Below are positions 47,161-59,490 of a DNA stretch of 64,000 bases, one piece after another (position 1 is the stretch's first letter; each line of letters opens with the position of its first letter). A program made the translations under genes and the position numbers. Origin of the DNA: Panax quinquefolius (lineage: Eukaryota; Streptophyta; Magnoliopsida; Apiales; Araliaceae); contig CM035166.1 in the NCBI GenBank assembly GCA_020205615.1, positions 93,102,706 through 93,166,705 of the forward strand, in the 5' to 3' direction. Below the pieces are notes generated by a model. It saw only the letters and a program-made list of their open reading frames with translations. It did not search any database and was not told where the DNA came from.

Positions 47161-49458
47161 GCTTAGTGAAGTTTCGGTTACAAATACAAATTTGTTCATG
47201 ATTTAAAATAAATTTTTCTTTAAGTCAAGGTTCTACTTGGGTATTGGATACCGACTTTGGTTATCATAAATATAGATTTATGAAGGGACCAAGAAGAAGT
47301 AAAAAGCTAAACAAAGATAAATAATCTTATGTGTGGGAAATGAAGCAAAGGTTGCTACATTAGCCATAAAAACTTATAGTTTAGCAATGCCTACGGGCAA
47401 GTCTATTAAGTCAATAAGTTGTTATTGTATTCCAGCTTCTCGTTGAAACATTATTTCCATTTTATTGTTGAACAATGACATCTTTGGTATTATATTTAAG
47501 AACAATTGTTGTTCTATTTATAATAATAATGTTTTGTATAGGACTGGAATATCACTTAATGGATTTTGTATACTTGACTTACATGAAAATAATTTTGCAT
47601 ATTGAACAAATTAGTATAAGAAAAGGAGATAATCATTCAAAGAGTTGAATGTGTGTATTTGCTGAAATACAAGTATGAATTATTTGAAAGGTTCAAAGAA
47701 TTCAGAAGTGAAACAAATTGACAATGTATTAAGATTCTTTGATTAGATCAAGGAATAAATACTTGTGAAATAAGTTTCTAGATCATCTCAAATGGTTTTC
47801 TCATAATGGACGCCTCTCGATACATAATAATTGATTGATGTATCTGAAAGGAAAAATCGTACCTATTTGAACATGGTGCGATCCATAATGATTTTACCGA
47901 CATTCCAAAGATCCTTCTAGGTCATGTCCTAGAAATGGTCACGCATATCTACAAAAGGTAACCTCTAAATCCTACCAAGACTCCAAAAGTTGTGGATAGG
48001 GGAGGATTCCTAATCTTAAGTATGTTAAGATAAGGGGTTGTCCAACTTATGTGAAACGGTTTCAAAGGATAAGCTTGGGACAAGATTTGACAAATACAGA
48101 TTTGTGGGACATCCTAAAGTAAGTTTAGGGTAAATGTTCTATAATCCTACTTAGAAAAAGGTGTTTATTATGAAACACGCTGCCTTCTAAGATAAATGTG
48201 TTTATCATTTAAGGGGCTAGTGGGAGGATAATAGATCTTGAAGAGTTCAAGAACCACAAAACACTATAAGTCAAATAAGAGGAACACAGTAGATAGACCT
48301 ATTGTACCACAACCCCAATCGTAAATTTGGAATAGTAATCAAGATACACGGAGGTATGGATTCATCATAGATGATGATGATGAGGTACACATCATAGAAG
48401 ATGATGATCCAGCTATATATGATGAGAGGTAAGTGTTGTAGACACTTTCGAGAGAAATGGATTGAAGCAAGTTTCTCAAATATGGAACATTCGTTTTGAT
48501 GAGGCAATCAAAAGAGTTTGATTTTATCAAAATAAGAATGAACATAGTGTGTACAAAAGGGTCGATTGGGAGCATCGTGACATTCCTAGTACTATATGTT
48601 GATATACTACGGATAAGGAATGACATACCAATGCTACAATCAATAATGATAAAGTTGTCTAAACATTCCTCCATGAATGGCTTGGGAAGAGTATCTTAAT
48701 TGGGGATAAAATCTATATAGATAGATACAACAGGATGCTCGACTTAACCCAAGAACGATATATATATTTGATGCTAAAGTCGTTTTAGCATGGCAACTCC
48801 AAGAGATGTCTCATGTTGATGAGTCATGGAGTGTATCTCTCTAATAGTCCCCACAAACTATTAAAAGAAGAGAGAACGCATGAGTGACAATCATGTATGC
48901 AATGAAATATACGAGACCCGATGTTGATCACCATATTATGGAGAAGTTCACTATGAGTCGCTGAAAAACATCTTAAAGTGCTTAACCCAAGCACTAAGGA
49001 TGTGATCATATTCATGGTGAGTCTAAATTAAAACTAGAGGGCTTAACGGACTCAAGTTTTTCGAGATGCACCAAGATGATGTAAAAATCCACTTTAAGGT
49101 AAAGCGTTATCTTGAACAAAGTAGTGCGATGAATTGGAAAGGTTCCAAACAAAGAAAGAGTTCTTTGGTTTAGTGATAAAGACAAAGTATATAGCTATAA
49201 ATGAAGCTACAAGTTGATTATTTGGATTAAAGTTCATTACGAACTAGAATAGTTCCTAAGTCTCATCTTGAATCTAAACATGTGTTGTGGCACTTTCATT
49301 TGATTATAAGAATCATTGAAAGATGGGAAATCACTATAGAGATGGTGGACTCTCAAGAACAACATTACATATCCATTAACTAAAGCTTATCCAACAAACG
49401 GGATAATCGTCACTTAGAGAAAGAAGAGTATGAGATACCATGACGATTGGCTTTAGTA
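47161..49458 (+). pseudogene. pol: Copia pol remnant of Element 4
   Basis: The fragments are in the order integrase, RT, RNase H, as in Ty1/copia. There are integrase C-terminal blocks near 48020-48120 (IRGCPTYVKR). RT lies near 48540-48700, where the catalytic YVDD box reads YVDIL (48595-48609), so one Asp codon is absent. RNase H traces run near 48960-49200, including an SWKGSKQRK-like block, and a final YPLTKAY-like segment lies near 49375-49390. Dense stops and frameshifts occur throughout. The gag-pol region totals about 3.1 kb, roughly 1 kb shorter than usual. Open pieces such as 48496-48699 are remnants, not genes. Confidence 0.75.
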
Positions 49459-49470
49459 CAAGTGGGAGAT
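49459..49470 (+). other. Polypurine tract of Element 4
   Basis: CAAGTGGGAGAT ends at the 3' LTR start TGAAAGTAG (49471), as in many plant copia elements. Confidence 0.85.
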
Positions 49471-51312
49471 TGAAAGTAGTATGCACAAAGCCAATCATGT
49501 TTGATAATAAAGCATATACTTTATAACAATCTTATTCATTTATTAATAAAAAGTATTAATTTATTAAAGGCTTTTAATTATCTACATGATCTTTGTTTTA
49601 TAATATGTGATAAACCCATAGTTTTAAGCAATGCTTTTAGAATAATGATGATGATCATTCTAATGAGATCTAAATTCTTAGAAAGCTTAAAACTAAAATA
49701 GTTCCCAATCATTGGATTACTAAATTGGGGATTAGTGAATCCGGGATAGATTGGTACATACGTTGCTTGCTCATTGGATGAGGATGATTGATCTCATGAT
49801 CATTTGTGTGGAGACACTAAAGCAAGTATGTAGGTGCTTATTAGAGAATAAGTTCACTGAACGTGGCTCGCTAAGGAATACCTAATGGAGTTTTACTTGC
49901 ATCATCAATAGGAATTTCAGTAGTGATAGTAGTACTGTGATCCTTGGACTTGAGATCATCATAGTATCTTGTGTATGATGAGTTATACTTTGACTTATTC
50001 CTTAATACCCTTAGGGTATATCAAAGGGTATGCTTGGGTATAATAAGTTGTACATGGAGATAATGTATAATCAATAAAGAATTTACCACTTCTATTAAAA
50101 GAAGAGAATGTCCTATGTGATTCGATAAATGACAACCCGGTAGTCCTTGGCCAAGGCAGAATGAAATTAGAAAGGGAGTTTCTAATTTGCATTTTTGGAG
50201 TTGTGCATTTAAGGATCGAAATACATATAATTAAATAAAATAAGACTTGACAGTAATTCCATGTCTTATATTTAATTGGGACATTGTATGGTGGAAGGAT
50301 TGAATTGTACGGTAACTATTTACTCAAAGGTTCTTTTATGATTAATGTTGAAATCTATATTATCTGGAAAGTCGTTGATCGCTAAGGAGGCTTATCCCTA
50401 TTGTAGAATAAATATTATTTATTTAAATAAATTAATTGTTTAATTTATTTATTTAAATAAGATTAGAATTGTTCTAATTGATTTATTCACAACCTGTTTA
50501 ATATGGAGAACCTAAAGGTCACACCAGAAAAGGAAGAATAATTATTTAAGAAGTTAATGGCATAATTGTAATAATATGTTAAGTATATTTAATTTAATCT
50601 ATGGTGATAGAATAAATTAAATAGCTTAATATTATTATTTAATATTTTAGAAATATTAAATATAAATTAATAAGAGGAGTCTTATTAATATTATTACAAT
50701 TATTATTATTTTAATTTCTAAAAGAGTTTAGGAATTAATTTAATATAAGTACTCTCATTTATTCCTAATAGGATTAGGAGGAAAATTAATTAAAGGAGTT
50801 TAATTAATTATCCCTAATAAGATTAGGGAGCCCATTTAATTAAAAGAGTTTAATTAAATAATACCTTATTTTAATAGGGTTACTTGATATCTTTATAAGA
50901 GGAGTCTTATATCAGAAATCACAGATACGTTATTCCAATTGTTGGAGAGTACGTTCTTTTCTATAGAGATAGAAAAACTAGGGTTTAGCCAACCACCCAT
51001 CTTCTTAAATCCTTCTTCTTCCTTGGTGGATCACCTCTAGAGGCCAAACACTTGGGTGGCTAACGTTGATCAAAGGAAGGAACCAAACCCGGTGAATTCA
51101 AGTTGAACGCGAAAAGGATTGGAGGTGAACTTGTACCTGAGGAAACTCGGATCTTCAAGGGTATGTTTCTTATTCATCTTTTTCATTTAATTAATAATTG
51201 TGCATAAAGAGTGATCCGGGTATATGGTTTGTAAAATTTTAAACTCTGATTTTTACACGTTTCCGCTATTTTATGCAATTTGATTGCGTTCTTGAATAAT
51301 AGAAACCATACA
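49471..51312 (+). mobile_element. 3' LTR of Element 4
   Basis: Almost identical to 42213-44053. It starts TGAAAGTAGT and ends CCATACA at 51312, followed by the TSD CATTC (51313-51317) and then the resumed LTR of Element 2. Confidence 0.95.
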
Positions 51313-52905
51313 CATTCTTCCTTCATTTCTCACCAATTCACAAAAGCTTTAGAGCAATTATTATAGAGAAAATTATAGAAAGAAGAAGAAAGTCTGCTAC
51401 CTCACTATTCCAAAGATCCAGCTTTTCTAAGGTAGGAGTATTATTTCTTTCTTATCCATAAAGAGAACTTCATTATTCCATTCTTTATTATTCGCTTGGA
51501 ATAACTCAGATCTGCTGCTACCCTATACTTGGTAAAATTCTTCATTGTTCCATTCTTTATCATTATGTTGGAACATCCTCATCTCATCAGGTTCTCACGC
51601 GACCGGTTCCATCTTTATTATTCTGTTGGAATATCCTGTGCTGTCTGCAGCATTTTACGGGGACTGGTTCCGTCTTTATTATTCTCGCTGAATATCCCGT
51701 TTATGCGTTTTACGCCGGACTGATTCCGCCTTTATTATTACATTGAAATATCATGTCTGTGTGTTTTACGCCGGACTGATTACATTATTTATTATTCTCG
51801 TTGAATAACTCACCTGTCGCGATATATCGCATGCACGGTGATTTCTTTTGTTATTCCATTCCTTATTATACTCGATTGGTTATAGTTTTGACTTCTATAC
51901 TCCATGAAATTAGTGGAATATCCTTGATATTTGTGCTTTCATCCAAAGATCTTTTCATGGAAATATTTTTCCGAGCATTCTTGAATTTTACTCTACAAAG
52001 CGATATCATGTTGACAATTTGGACGTTATTAGTTCTGGATAAATTAATTCTTGAACTTGTTTTATTGAATTCTTATATCATTGTCATCATCCTCACGTTT
52101 ATATTTTGTTGAAAGTCATCTCATGGCCTATAGTGCATAGATAGACTTGGTATGATTATGACCGAGGATTATTCGATTGTAATCATGGTAGTAATGTTAC
52201 AAATGATGTGGAAAAAGTCCTCATTGGCCCATAGAGCATTGATGGACGCTTGTTGGCATGATCATGACCATTATTGAATACATAAATATTCTTGGCCCGT
52301 AGTGCATGGATAATTGTGGTCGTGATACTAAAGAATATCCTTGGTAGTAGTGCGGGGTGATTCGATGATGTGGATTATTTATTAAAGTGAGTCCCAAATG
52401 ATAAAAGTGATGAAAACCTTCTAAATCATAAAAGATAGTAGATTTTATTCTCTACTGACTCTTTTAATGGATTGCTTGTTCATACAGCTAAACTTAATGG
52501 TTGTTATATTGTATCGGTTTAACATCATTGAAGGCTAACGATAATATATTCTCGCATTACTTAGTCATAATATTTTCCACTGTGGGCTAGTTGAGCTCAC
52601 CCTTTTACTTTCATTGTTCTCTTCAGGAAATGAGAACGTAGCAGGGACTAGTCGGGGAACGGAGTGACGGGCCAGATGATAGTATTAGTAGTCCTCACTA
52701 TTCTGTGAAATAATATGATAATAATTGTAATGAGGACTCCTTTTGAGTTTGTATAATCTCTAGTAGACAATATTTGTATTCAAACTCACAGCTTATGTTT
52801 TGTCATATTATACACGATAGTTGTATTATTAAGTTGTATTTGAATTCTGTACCATGTATCTGGCGATTCAAGATGGGTGATGTATACCTATTTTGGGGGT
52901 CCACA
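51313..52905 (+). mobile_element. 3' LTR of Element 2, second part
   Basis: It resumes exactly where 42212 stopped, with the CATTC duplication, then TTCCTTCATTTCTCACC. It carries the 55-60 bp tandem array at about 51480-51800 and ends GGGGTCCACA at 52905. The next bases (ATCTTCGCCC) return to the Element 3 LTR. A TSD GTGCT is expected from the left flank but reads as a diverged ATCTT, so it is not clean. Confidence 0.9.
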
Positions 52906-53291
52906 ATCTTCGCCCTTCCATAGTAAAAATCCTGCTGGTTGAAAGTAGAAGAGTGGATTAGGAGCTTGAGTCTCTGAACCACTTAAAACCCCTTGTGTCT
53001 TTTACCTTATGTCATTTACATTATGTACATTAACTACTATAACTGCTATGTATATTTTAACTGCTTACCACTGAACTAACTCTACGAACAATGTATGTAT
53101 GATTATGAATATATCAATGAAGGGTATCTTTTACGTATTACGCTGTGCTTGAAAAGATTCTTATGTTTGTCATATGCTAAAACATTAGCTCTACAAAATA
53201 AAAGATAAAAGTATTTGAAATCAAAAAGGATCTATTCAACCCCCCCTCCACCTCCACCTTCTAGATCTATTGTGCCTACTGGGAACTAACA
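52906..53291 (+). mobile_element. 3' LTR of Element 3, second part
   Basis: This matches 24963-25342 of the 5' LTR, including CTTGAGTCTCTGAACC and TCTAGATCTATTGTG, and ends GGGAACTAACA. The C-run of the 5' copy is here broken by T and A. The right TSD TACTA follows at 53292-53296. Confidence 0.93.
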
Positions 53292-55029
53292 TACTATACT
53301 GTAATTATTTTTTCACATGTATAGAACGATTGATTCACATGATTGTACTATTGATTCACATGATGTACTATTAGGGGAGGTGGTGCAAGTTTGATAATAC
53401 TTGCAAGACTAAATTAAAACTGAAGAAAAAGATGAAGGTATTATATTGTAATATTTTGAGCCCCAAAATGTGCAATTATCGAAACTATGTTTTCCTATAA
53501 ATAGAAAATCATTCTTCTTTCATTCTCACCAATTCACTAAGACTCACAAGAGCAATTATAGAGAGAGAATCTATAGAGAGAAAGAAGAAGAGAAGTCTAC
53601 TACTTCACTATTCCAGTATCCAGTCTTCTTTTGAGGTAAGGAGTATTATTTATTTCATATTCAGAAGAGATATTATTTTTCATATTCATATGGATATTAT
53701 CTTCGTTCAATATTCATATGAAATAATATTTTCTTCCATACTTTGTAGTATGTAAGTAATGTTATTTCGCTTTTGTATTCCTACTTCTACACTCATTTTT
53801 TGAAGTATTGCTTTTATACTCAAGTGAAATTAGTAGAATATCCTTGATATTTGCGCTTCATCCAAAGATATCTTTTCATGAAAATATTATTACGAGCTTT
53901 TTGATAATTATTGATCTTTTCATGCCGAAATACTATTCACGAGTTACTATTCATGAGTTACTATTTACGGGTTACTATTCACTCAAATATTATTCACTCG
54001 GGTATTTGGGGCACTTTTCATATTCATAGGGTACTATTCACGGGGTACTATTCACCCAAAAAATATATTTCTTTTCTGTCCAAATAATTTTTTATACATG
54101 AATATTATTCTTGAATTTTACTCCACAAAGCAAAGATTATGTTGACAATTTGGATATTTTTAAACTCGAATAAATTTAAAGTCTTTAATATTTATCCTTG
54201 ATTTCGTTTGATTAATGCTTATATCATTGTAATCATCCCCATGCTTTTATTATGATGAAAGTCATCTTTGGCTTACGTGCATAGATGGACTGTTGATTGG
54301 TATGATTATGACTAGGGATCATTTGGTATAATCATGACCCGTAATGTTACAAATGATGTGGTAAAAGTCTTCATTGGCCCGTAGTGCATTGATGGATAAT
54401 TGTTGGTATGATTATGACTAGGGATTATTCGGTATGATCATGACCATTGATGATTACATGAATATCCTTGGCCCGTAGTGTAGGGATGATTCGATGATGT
54501 GGTTTATTTATTAAAAATCGAGTCTCAAAGAATAAAGTGGATGAAAAACTTTTTAAATCATAGAAGATAGTAGATATCATGTTCTACTTGACTTTTCTAA
54601 TGGATTGCTTGTTCCGCTGCAGTTAAACTTGATGTTTATTATATTTTATCAGTTTAACACTGTTGAAGGCTAATGATAATTTATTTTGCATTATCTTAGT
54701 CATAATATTTTTACTGGGATAGTTAAGTTCGCCCTTTTGCTTTCATTGTTCTCTTCAGAAAATGAGAACGTAGCTGCGACGAATCGGGGAATGGAGTGAT
54801 TGTCCAGGATAAGTGGCTATAGTAGTCCTCACTATTCTATGAAATAGTGTGATAATAAATGTAATGAGGACTTCATTTGAGTGTGGATACTGTCTATGAG
54901 ACAATATTCGTGTTAAAACTCTCAGCTACGATGTTGTCGTATTGTATAAAAGAAGTTTGTATTTGATTTATGTACCATGTATTTGGCGACTCAGAATAGG
55001 TGATGTATACATATTTTAGGGGCGTCACA
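53292..55029 (+). mobile_element. Outermost solo LTR (family C), right part
   Basis: It begins with TACTA (repeat of 22438-22442) and continues the LTR to the terminal GGCGTCACA at 55029, followed by ACCAA (55030-55034), the repeat of 21460-21464. A TATA box is at 53496-53504. A TACTATTCACGRG tandem stretch lies at 53930-54050 and GTAGTGCATTGATGG words at 54370-54490. Total LTR length without the nested DNA is about 2.7 kb. Confidence 0.92.
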
Positions 55030-55034
55030 ACCAA

Positions 55035-55129
55035 CATAGGGTGTGCATATATATCAACATTCAAAAAAATATAAAAAAAATAAAATAACAAAAAAACTCT
55101 TCATTTATATTAAAAAAATAAACCATGTA
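55035..55129. other. Short AT-rich flank
   Basis: These 95 bases of low-complexity AT DNA lie right of the ACCAA duplication. They contain no feature I can identify and are probably the original target of the outermost LTR. Confidence 0.5.
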
Positions 55130-55206
55130 TGTGACGCCCCCAAAATTGGTCTACACAACTCATTCTGAGTTGCCAAATAAATGGTACAGAATTTAAATAC
55201 AACTTT
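55130..55206 (-). mobile_element. Inverted 3' end of a Tekay-like LTR
   Basis: Read on the minus strand it gives the standard LTR end of this group: TTGTATTTAAATTCTGTACC, then GGCAACTCAGAATG, then TTTTGGGGGCGTCACA. It is the only LTR piece of the group in minus orientation here, and is cut by the next fragment. Confidence 0.75.
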
Positions 55207-55605
55207 TGTGAGGCCCCGAATTTTATGAAATGAAATTATTCAATTTTTTTATAATTATTCTATTTAGTAAATGGTTAAATTGATAAAAGGTTAAAGTTAA
55301 GGGTGATATGTGAAAATTTTTCAAAGTAAACAAGTTGTCATAAAATACCCGGTTACTATTCACTCTAGTATTATTCACTCGTGTATTCGGGATACTTTTT
55401 GTGCCGGAGTACTATTCACGAGTTACTATTCATGGGTTACTATTAACCCGGTTACTATTCACTCTAGTATTATTCACTCGGATATTTGGGACACTTTTCG
55501 TGTCGGGGTATTATTCACGGGGTACTATTCTCGGGGTACTATTCACCCGAAAAATATATTTCTTTTCAGTCCAAATCATTTTTGAATACAAAATTATTCC
55601 ATGAA
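55207..55605 (+). mobile_element. 5' fragment of another Tekay-like LTR
   Basis: It starts TGTGAGGCCCCGAATTTTAT, matching the start of family C (21465), with internal deletions. Most of the rest is a tandem series of TACTATTCACGRGT words (55345-55555). It ends near 55605 without the rest of the LTR. ORFs across it come from the repeat. Confidence 0.7.
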
Positions 55606-55643
55606 GAGATGTGCTAATTTTTCAGACCGTTGGTTAAAATTAT

Positions 55644-55775
55644 AATAGTAAATCAATATGGATCGCTGGTTTAAAGTTTTAATAGTAAATCAGTATGGAC
55701 CGTTGCTTTAAGTTTTAATAGTAAATCAATATGGACCGTCCGTTTAAAAGTAAATCAATCTGGACCATTCATGAA
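55644..55775 (+). repeat. 36-37 bp tandem repeat
   Basis: Units begin AATAGTAAATCARTATGGACCG at 55644, 55681 and 55717, with a shortened unit near 55750. It ends just before the CACTA terminus at 55787. Confidence 0.8.
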
Positions 55776-55786
55776 TTAGTTACTAT

Positions 55787-56480
55787 CACTACAAGAAATC
55801 ACACAAAAAATGACGCTAAAATTTATCACATAAAATTCATTTTTCGTCACTTAAACATTTGGTGTCGAGTGTTAATTGTCACGAGAGACCGCCACCGTAT
55901 GAAAGCGTGGTATTAGGTTTATTTGACAATATTTGATGTCGTCACTAAATGTTTTAACTTATGGTGACGATCTACATCATCATCACTATAATTAATTACT
56001 TTTAATGACGTTAATAAGCGCCACTATTTGAATGAAACTTTCGTCACTCTATATATTATGTTTAATTCATCAAAACTTGGTGCATTAAATGACGAAAATC
56101 ATTTTTCGTCATCATTAAATGATATTGTTTTAGTGACGAAAATATATTACTCTATTTAAATCATTTAATTTTAATGACGACAATATTGTCGTATTTATGA
56201 TTATTCTTTCATCGTATTATTGTGTTTATCGTCACCAAAAATAAGAAAATAAATGGCAACAAAACAATTAAATCACACCTAATAATATATTTAACATGAC
56301 AATTATGTAGTTGTCATTTCATATTTTAAATACTATTACAAAGAAATTTGTCACCAAAGAGTTACTTTTTGGAACACATTTTTTAATGTCACTAATTGAA
56401 TGCTTATGGTGACGATACATCTCGTCACGGAAGAGTTATTAATAGTGACAAAATTAATTAGTTATAGAAGACTAAATGAA
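55787..56480 (+). mobile_element. Left end of a CACTA (En/Spm) DNA transposon
   Basis: It begins CACTACAAGAAATCACAC, the classic CACTA terminus, followed by about 690 bases dense in TGACG / CGTCA subterminal words (for example TTTTCGTCA, TAATGACG). No transposase is visible. The matching right terminus (TTTCTTGTAGTG) is not in the following 8 kb, so the element is truncated, or extends over the gene-like island with a lost end. Confidence 0.75.
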
Positions 56481-57677
56481 AAACTAAATATTAAATTATA
56501 GATCTAGAAATAAGAAAAAAGATTACACCAAGATGATGACCAATAAATTCCAACCCTTTAAATAAAATCATCGTGTTATTACAACACTAGCAGAACTAAG
56601 GAACAAACTCAGCCTTACCAACAGAAGAAAGCAGTTAATTAATACTCAAATACATGACCATGTGCATGAACTATTTTCACAATCAAGTGCAAAGTAATGA
56701 GTCAATGACCATCATGTGCATGAACTACTTTCATATGAAGTCCAGACGCACCAAAGTTTCAGATTTCATCCTTCAATGCCTCTATTTTCTGCTTTACATC
56801 ACGCCGTCTCAAGATCTCTTCATATTTCTTCTGAATTTCTAGCTAAAAGGTCTCCTTGTTCTTTGCGGATACATTCTTGGCTTTAACTGAAGTATATTAT
56901 TCTTGTAAAAGAACCAAGGTGAATGTCCTCACATTCATTGAATCAATAATTGCAGCCTTTATCTGTTGGGAGGTCTAATAGGGATCTGCATGTGCACCAA
57001 TAAGTAGTAACTAGGAAGGATAATATTATAGTATTAAGTAGTCTACTTCACGTATATAAATATATATATGTAAATATACATATATATATATATATTGATA
57101 GTTTGATACAACAATCAGGATAAAATATTTGCTATTATAAGTTATTGATAATTTTAGAGATGCTTTATATCAAAACCACGACTTACCAAGCCAACAAAAT
57201 TAGAAGACCATAGACCATCGTTGGTCCCCATACTAGGTTAAAACATAAAAATTCTTATGTTGTTTGCAGGGAGCAATGAAATAACTATCTAGCACCCCCC
57301 CTTTTGAAACCTTCCCATCAAACATGTGGATAAAGCAGCAGCTTATGACTTATTTTCCATCTTTGGTCTCAATGAAACCTTCATTTGCCCTTCTACTAGG
57401 TTTCTTTTTAGTCCCCTGAATAAACCTGAGGAACTTTGGCCTGACACTTCAACATGGGCCTCGTAACTTTGGTTTCTGATGCAGTCCTCCCCTAGATTTA
57501 GGATATATAGTGTAAACCACAAGGAAAGATATGAAGATAGGAGAAATTTTGATTGCCTATTTAGAAAAAGTGTATACCTAAAATGCCATCATTTAGAAAA
57601 TAACATTATATCATTGAAAATAAGCAATAAAATACCCTCTCATTGTCATCCTTGGAATTGTTGTTTAGACTAAAATA
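56481..57677 (-). pseudogene. Gene-like remnants, minus strand, unrecognised
   Basis: Two patches read as exon-like on the minus strand. About 56760-56980 gives, with stops, a helical charged piece containing IQKKYEEILRRRDVKQKIEA. About 57330-57450 gives a basic piece containing KFLRFIQGTKKKPSRRA, ending at a stop. Between them is AT-rich DNA with a TA run (57060-57095). I do not recognise either. Composition and word usage differ from the LTR regions. They may be 3' exons of the same locus as 57678-58280, or captured fragments. Confidence 0.3.
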
Positions 57678-58280
57678 TCATGGTAAAAACATAAAACTAC
57701 GGATAGAGAAACAAAGTTCTTGTGATACATGTAATGGATACGTTAAGTGTCGCACCTTGGAAGATTGAATATGTTGTCTTGAGTTAATACTATCATCTCT
57801 TTCAGCTGTATGACCACTAGAGGATGAATCAATGGCACTAGAAGTCACATTGGCCTGTAAAACTTCCTCATGTGGGTCCTCTTCTATTTCTGGTTCATCA
57901 TTTATTTTAGGTAAAATTTCAGCATCACTTTGACGTGCTTCTTCAGACTTGACATGTTTCGTAACACTGTCCGCAGCATCAACGCTGTTGATACCAGTTA
58001 TAATATGACTTTCAGAATATAAGACTCCTGTACTCTCACTACTTGTGTTAGCTTTCTGAACATGGTCACCATCATGGCCCTTCTTAAAGAAGACAGTACC
58101 ATCTTCCAGCTTCCCAACCAATTTCACTGTTAGATGGACATACAATAAATTATTAGATAAGAAAAAGTTTGGCAACCAAAACATTAATCATCTCAGTACT
58201 ACTGGCATGAAACTAACCCTTGACAATAGCTCCTTCATTTGGTTTCTCATATCCCTCCCCTTCCTTCAGGATCTTTTAAA
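57678..58280 (-). pseudogene. FKBP62/ROF-like exon pair joined to unrelated acidic sequence
   Basis: On the minus strand an exon at about 58280-58218 encodes ILKEGEGYEKPNEGAIVK and ends with a canonical GT donor. A 91-base intron ends in AACAG at 58127, and the next exon continues in the right phase with VKLVGKLEDGTVFFKKGHDG. These blocks match the start of the third FKBP domain of plant FKBP62/65 (ROF) peptidyl-prolyl isomerases. After GHDG the frame stays open for about 140 codons but is Ser/Glu-rich (about 58065-57760), with no FKBP residues, and a possible donor follows SSK near 57758. The rest of the FKBP domain and the TPR region are missing. A remnant or chimeric capture is more likely than a working gene. 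Confidence 0.6.
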
Positions 58281-58434
58281 TGCTCAGGTGTAGCTTGGCT
58301 CGATTCTTGATCCTTCATCGACAGCCCAAAGTAAGCCATTCTATCTTATCTCATTATACAATTTCAACATCAATGTTTGGAAGTCAGGATACAATGATCA
58401 GTGAGTATGCTTTGAGAATACACTGCATATATTG

Positions 58435-58749
58435 TTATTTTGGCAGAGATTCCAGTTTCCACAACTTTGTTATGCACCACTGGCATATAAACGGGTCCAT
58501 TCCTTCGCTGCATGGTTCACAGAAAACATAACCCCGTAAATATAAACATAGTAACTTATTATACTCCTTTTCTGTGATGTCATCAATGATATTTGCCTCT
58601 GCCCTGACATTTCTGCTGTTTGGAAAGATATTTAGACATTCCTTGGCTTTCCAGATCTGATACAACAAACAAGTTCCAGCATTATGATCAATGAATTTGA
58701 AATCAATTTCATGGTGGTATAACACAGGTGTGCAGATCACGTTGAACAT
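58435..58749 (-). pseudogene. Unrecognised minus-strand ORF of 104 aa
   Basis: An open frame with a Cys-rich end (YVFCEPCSEGMDPFICQWC) and a preceding block NIFPNSRNVRAEANIIDD. It lies upstream of the FKBP-like exons in the same orientation but matches nothing in FKBP62 that I know. It may be an exon of another captured gene or chance. About 660 bases to the left of the next FKBP piece (58750-59412) are AT-rich with nothing recognised. Confidence 0.25.
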
Positions 58750-59412
58750 TAAAGATAATAGTTCTCAAAAGTACTTTTCACATACACAAGCATATGAAGG
58801 ATTATGACTAGTTTCAAATATTAAAGGAAGCTTATGTTCAACAAAAATGGCAAAAGGACAGGAATAGTTACAAAGGAAGTCACTAATAATAAAAAATAAC
58901 TGTGAAAAGAAATAAACAATACTCTATATTCTTTTCAGGTCACCATACCAAGAAACGTTGACTGATTCTACTTTTATATGAAAACCTAATCCTAATTGTT
59001 AGCATAAAGAACTAATACCTAATTGTACATGTATTGCAAAGCCTTGACTACTATGTATAGGTGTGTAGCAAGGTTTTTCGTTTTTGCAACTTATCCTTGG
59101 CAAAAGTTAGCAATACCTTCGTTAGGCATACTTACGCATCATTACATCAAAAGTGAGATCACCTCTGAGTCTAAATAGGCATGACACAACTTTGAACAGG
59201 AAAAAGTCATGAACAGAGATTTAGCTAAACATAGTTAGCAACAAGTGAAAACCAACAATCTGAGCGAGCAAGAATTGAAACCCAATTTAGCCAGTCTAAT
59301 TATATACTTTCATAGAACATCAACATATAATACATACTTCTGAGCAAGCAAGACTTGAAGCAGAGAAGAAATACTCTCTTGCAGCTTGAATTACAAGATT
59401 TTCTGCCTTATC

Positions 59413-59490
59413 TGTTCACAAGTTAGCAGTTCAACATCAAACTGGAGAGTAGCATTGGGGGGAATGGTTGGATTCTCATCGTGAATCACT
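59413..59490 (-). pseudogene. FKBP-domain end, ROF-like
   Basis: The minus strand encodes ENPTIPPNATLQFDVELL, the conserved C-terminal strand of an FKBP domain and nearly the sequence at the end of the first FKBP domain of FKBP62-type proteins. It is upstream of the third-domain piece at 58280, so the order agrees with one original gene from which the middle is missing. The frame closes shortly after at a TAA (about 59390). Confidence 0.6.

Noticed and set aside
57060..57095. TA-rich run as a special signal
   Set aside because: It looks like an ordinary microsatellite; similar runs are at 22498-22517 and 44518-44542.
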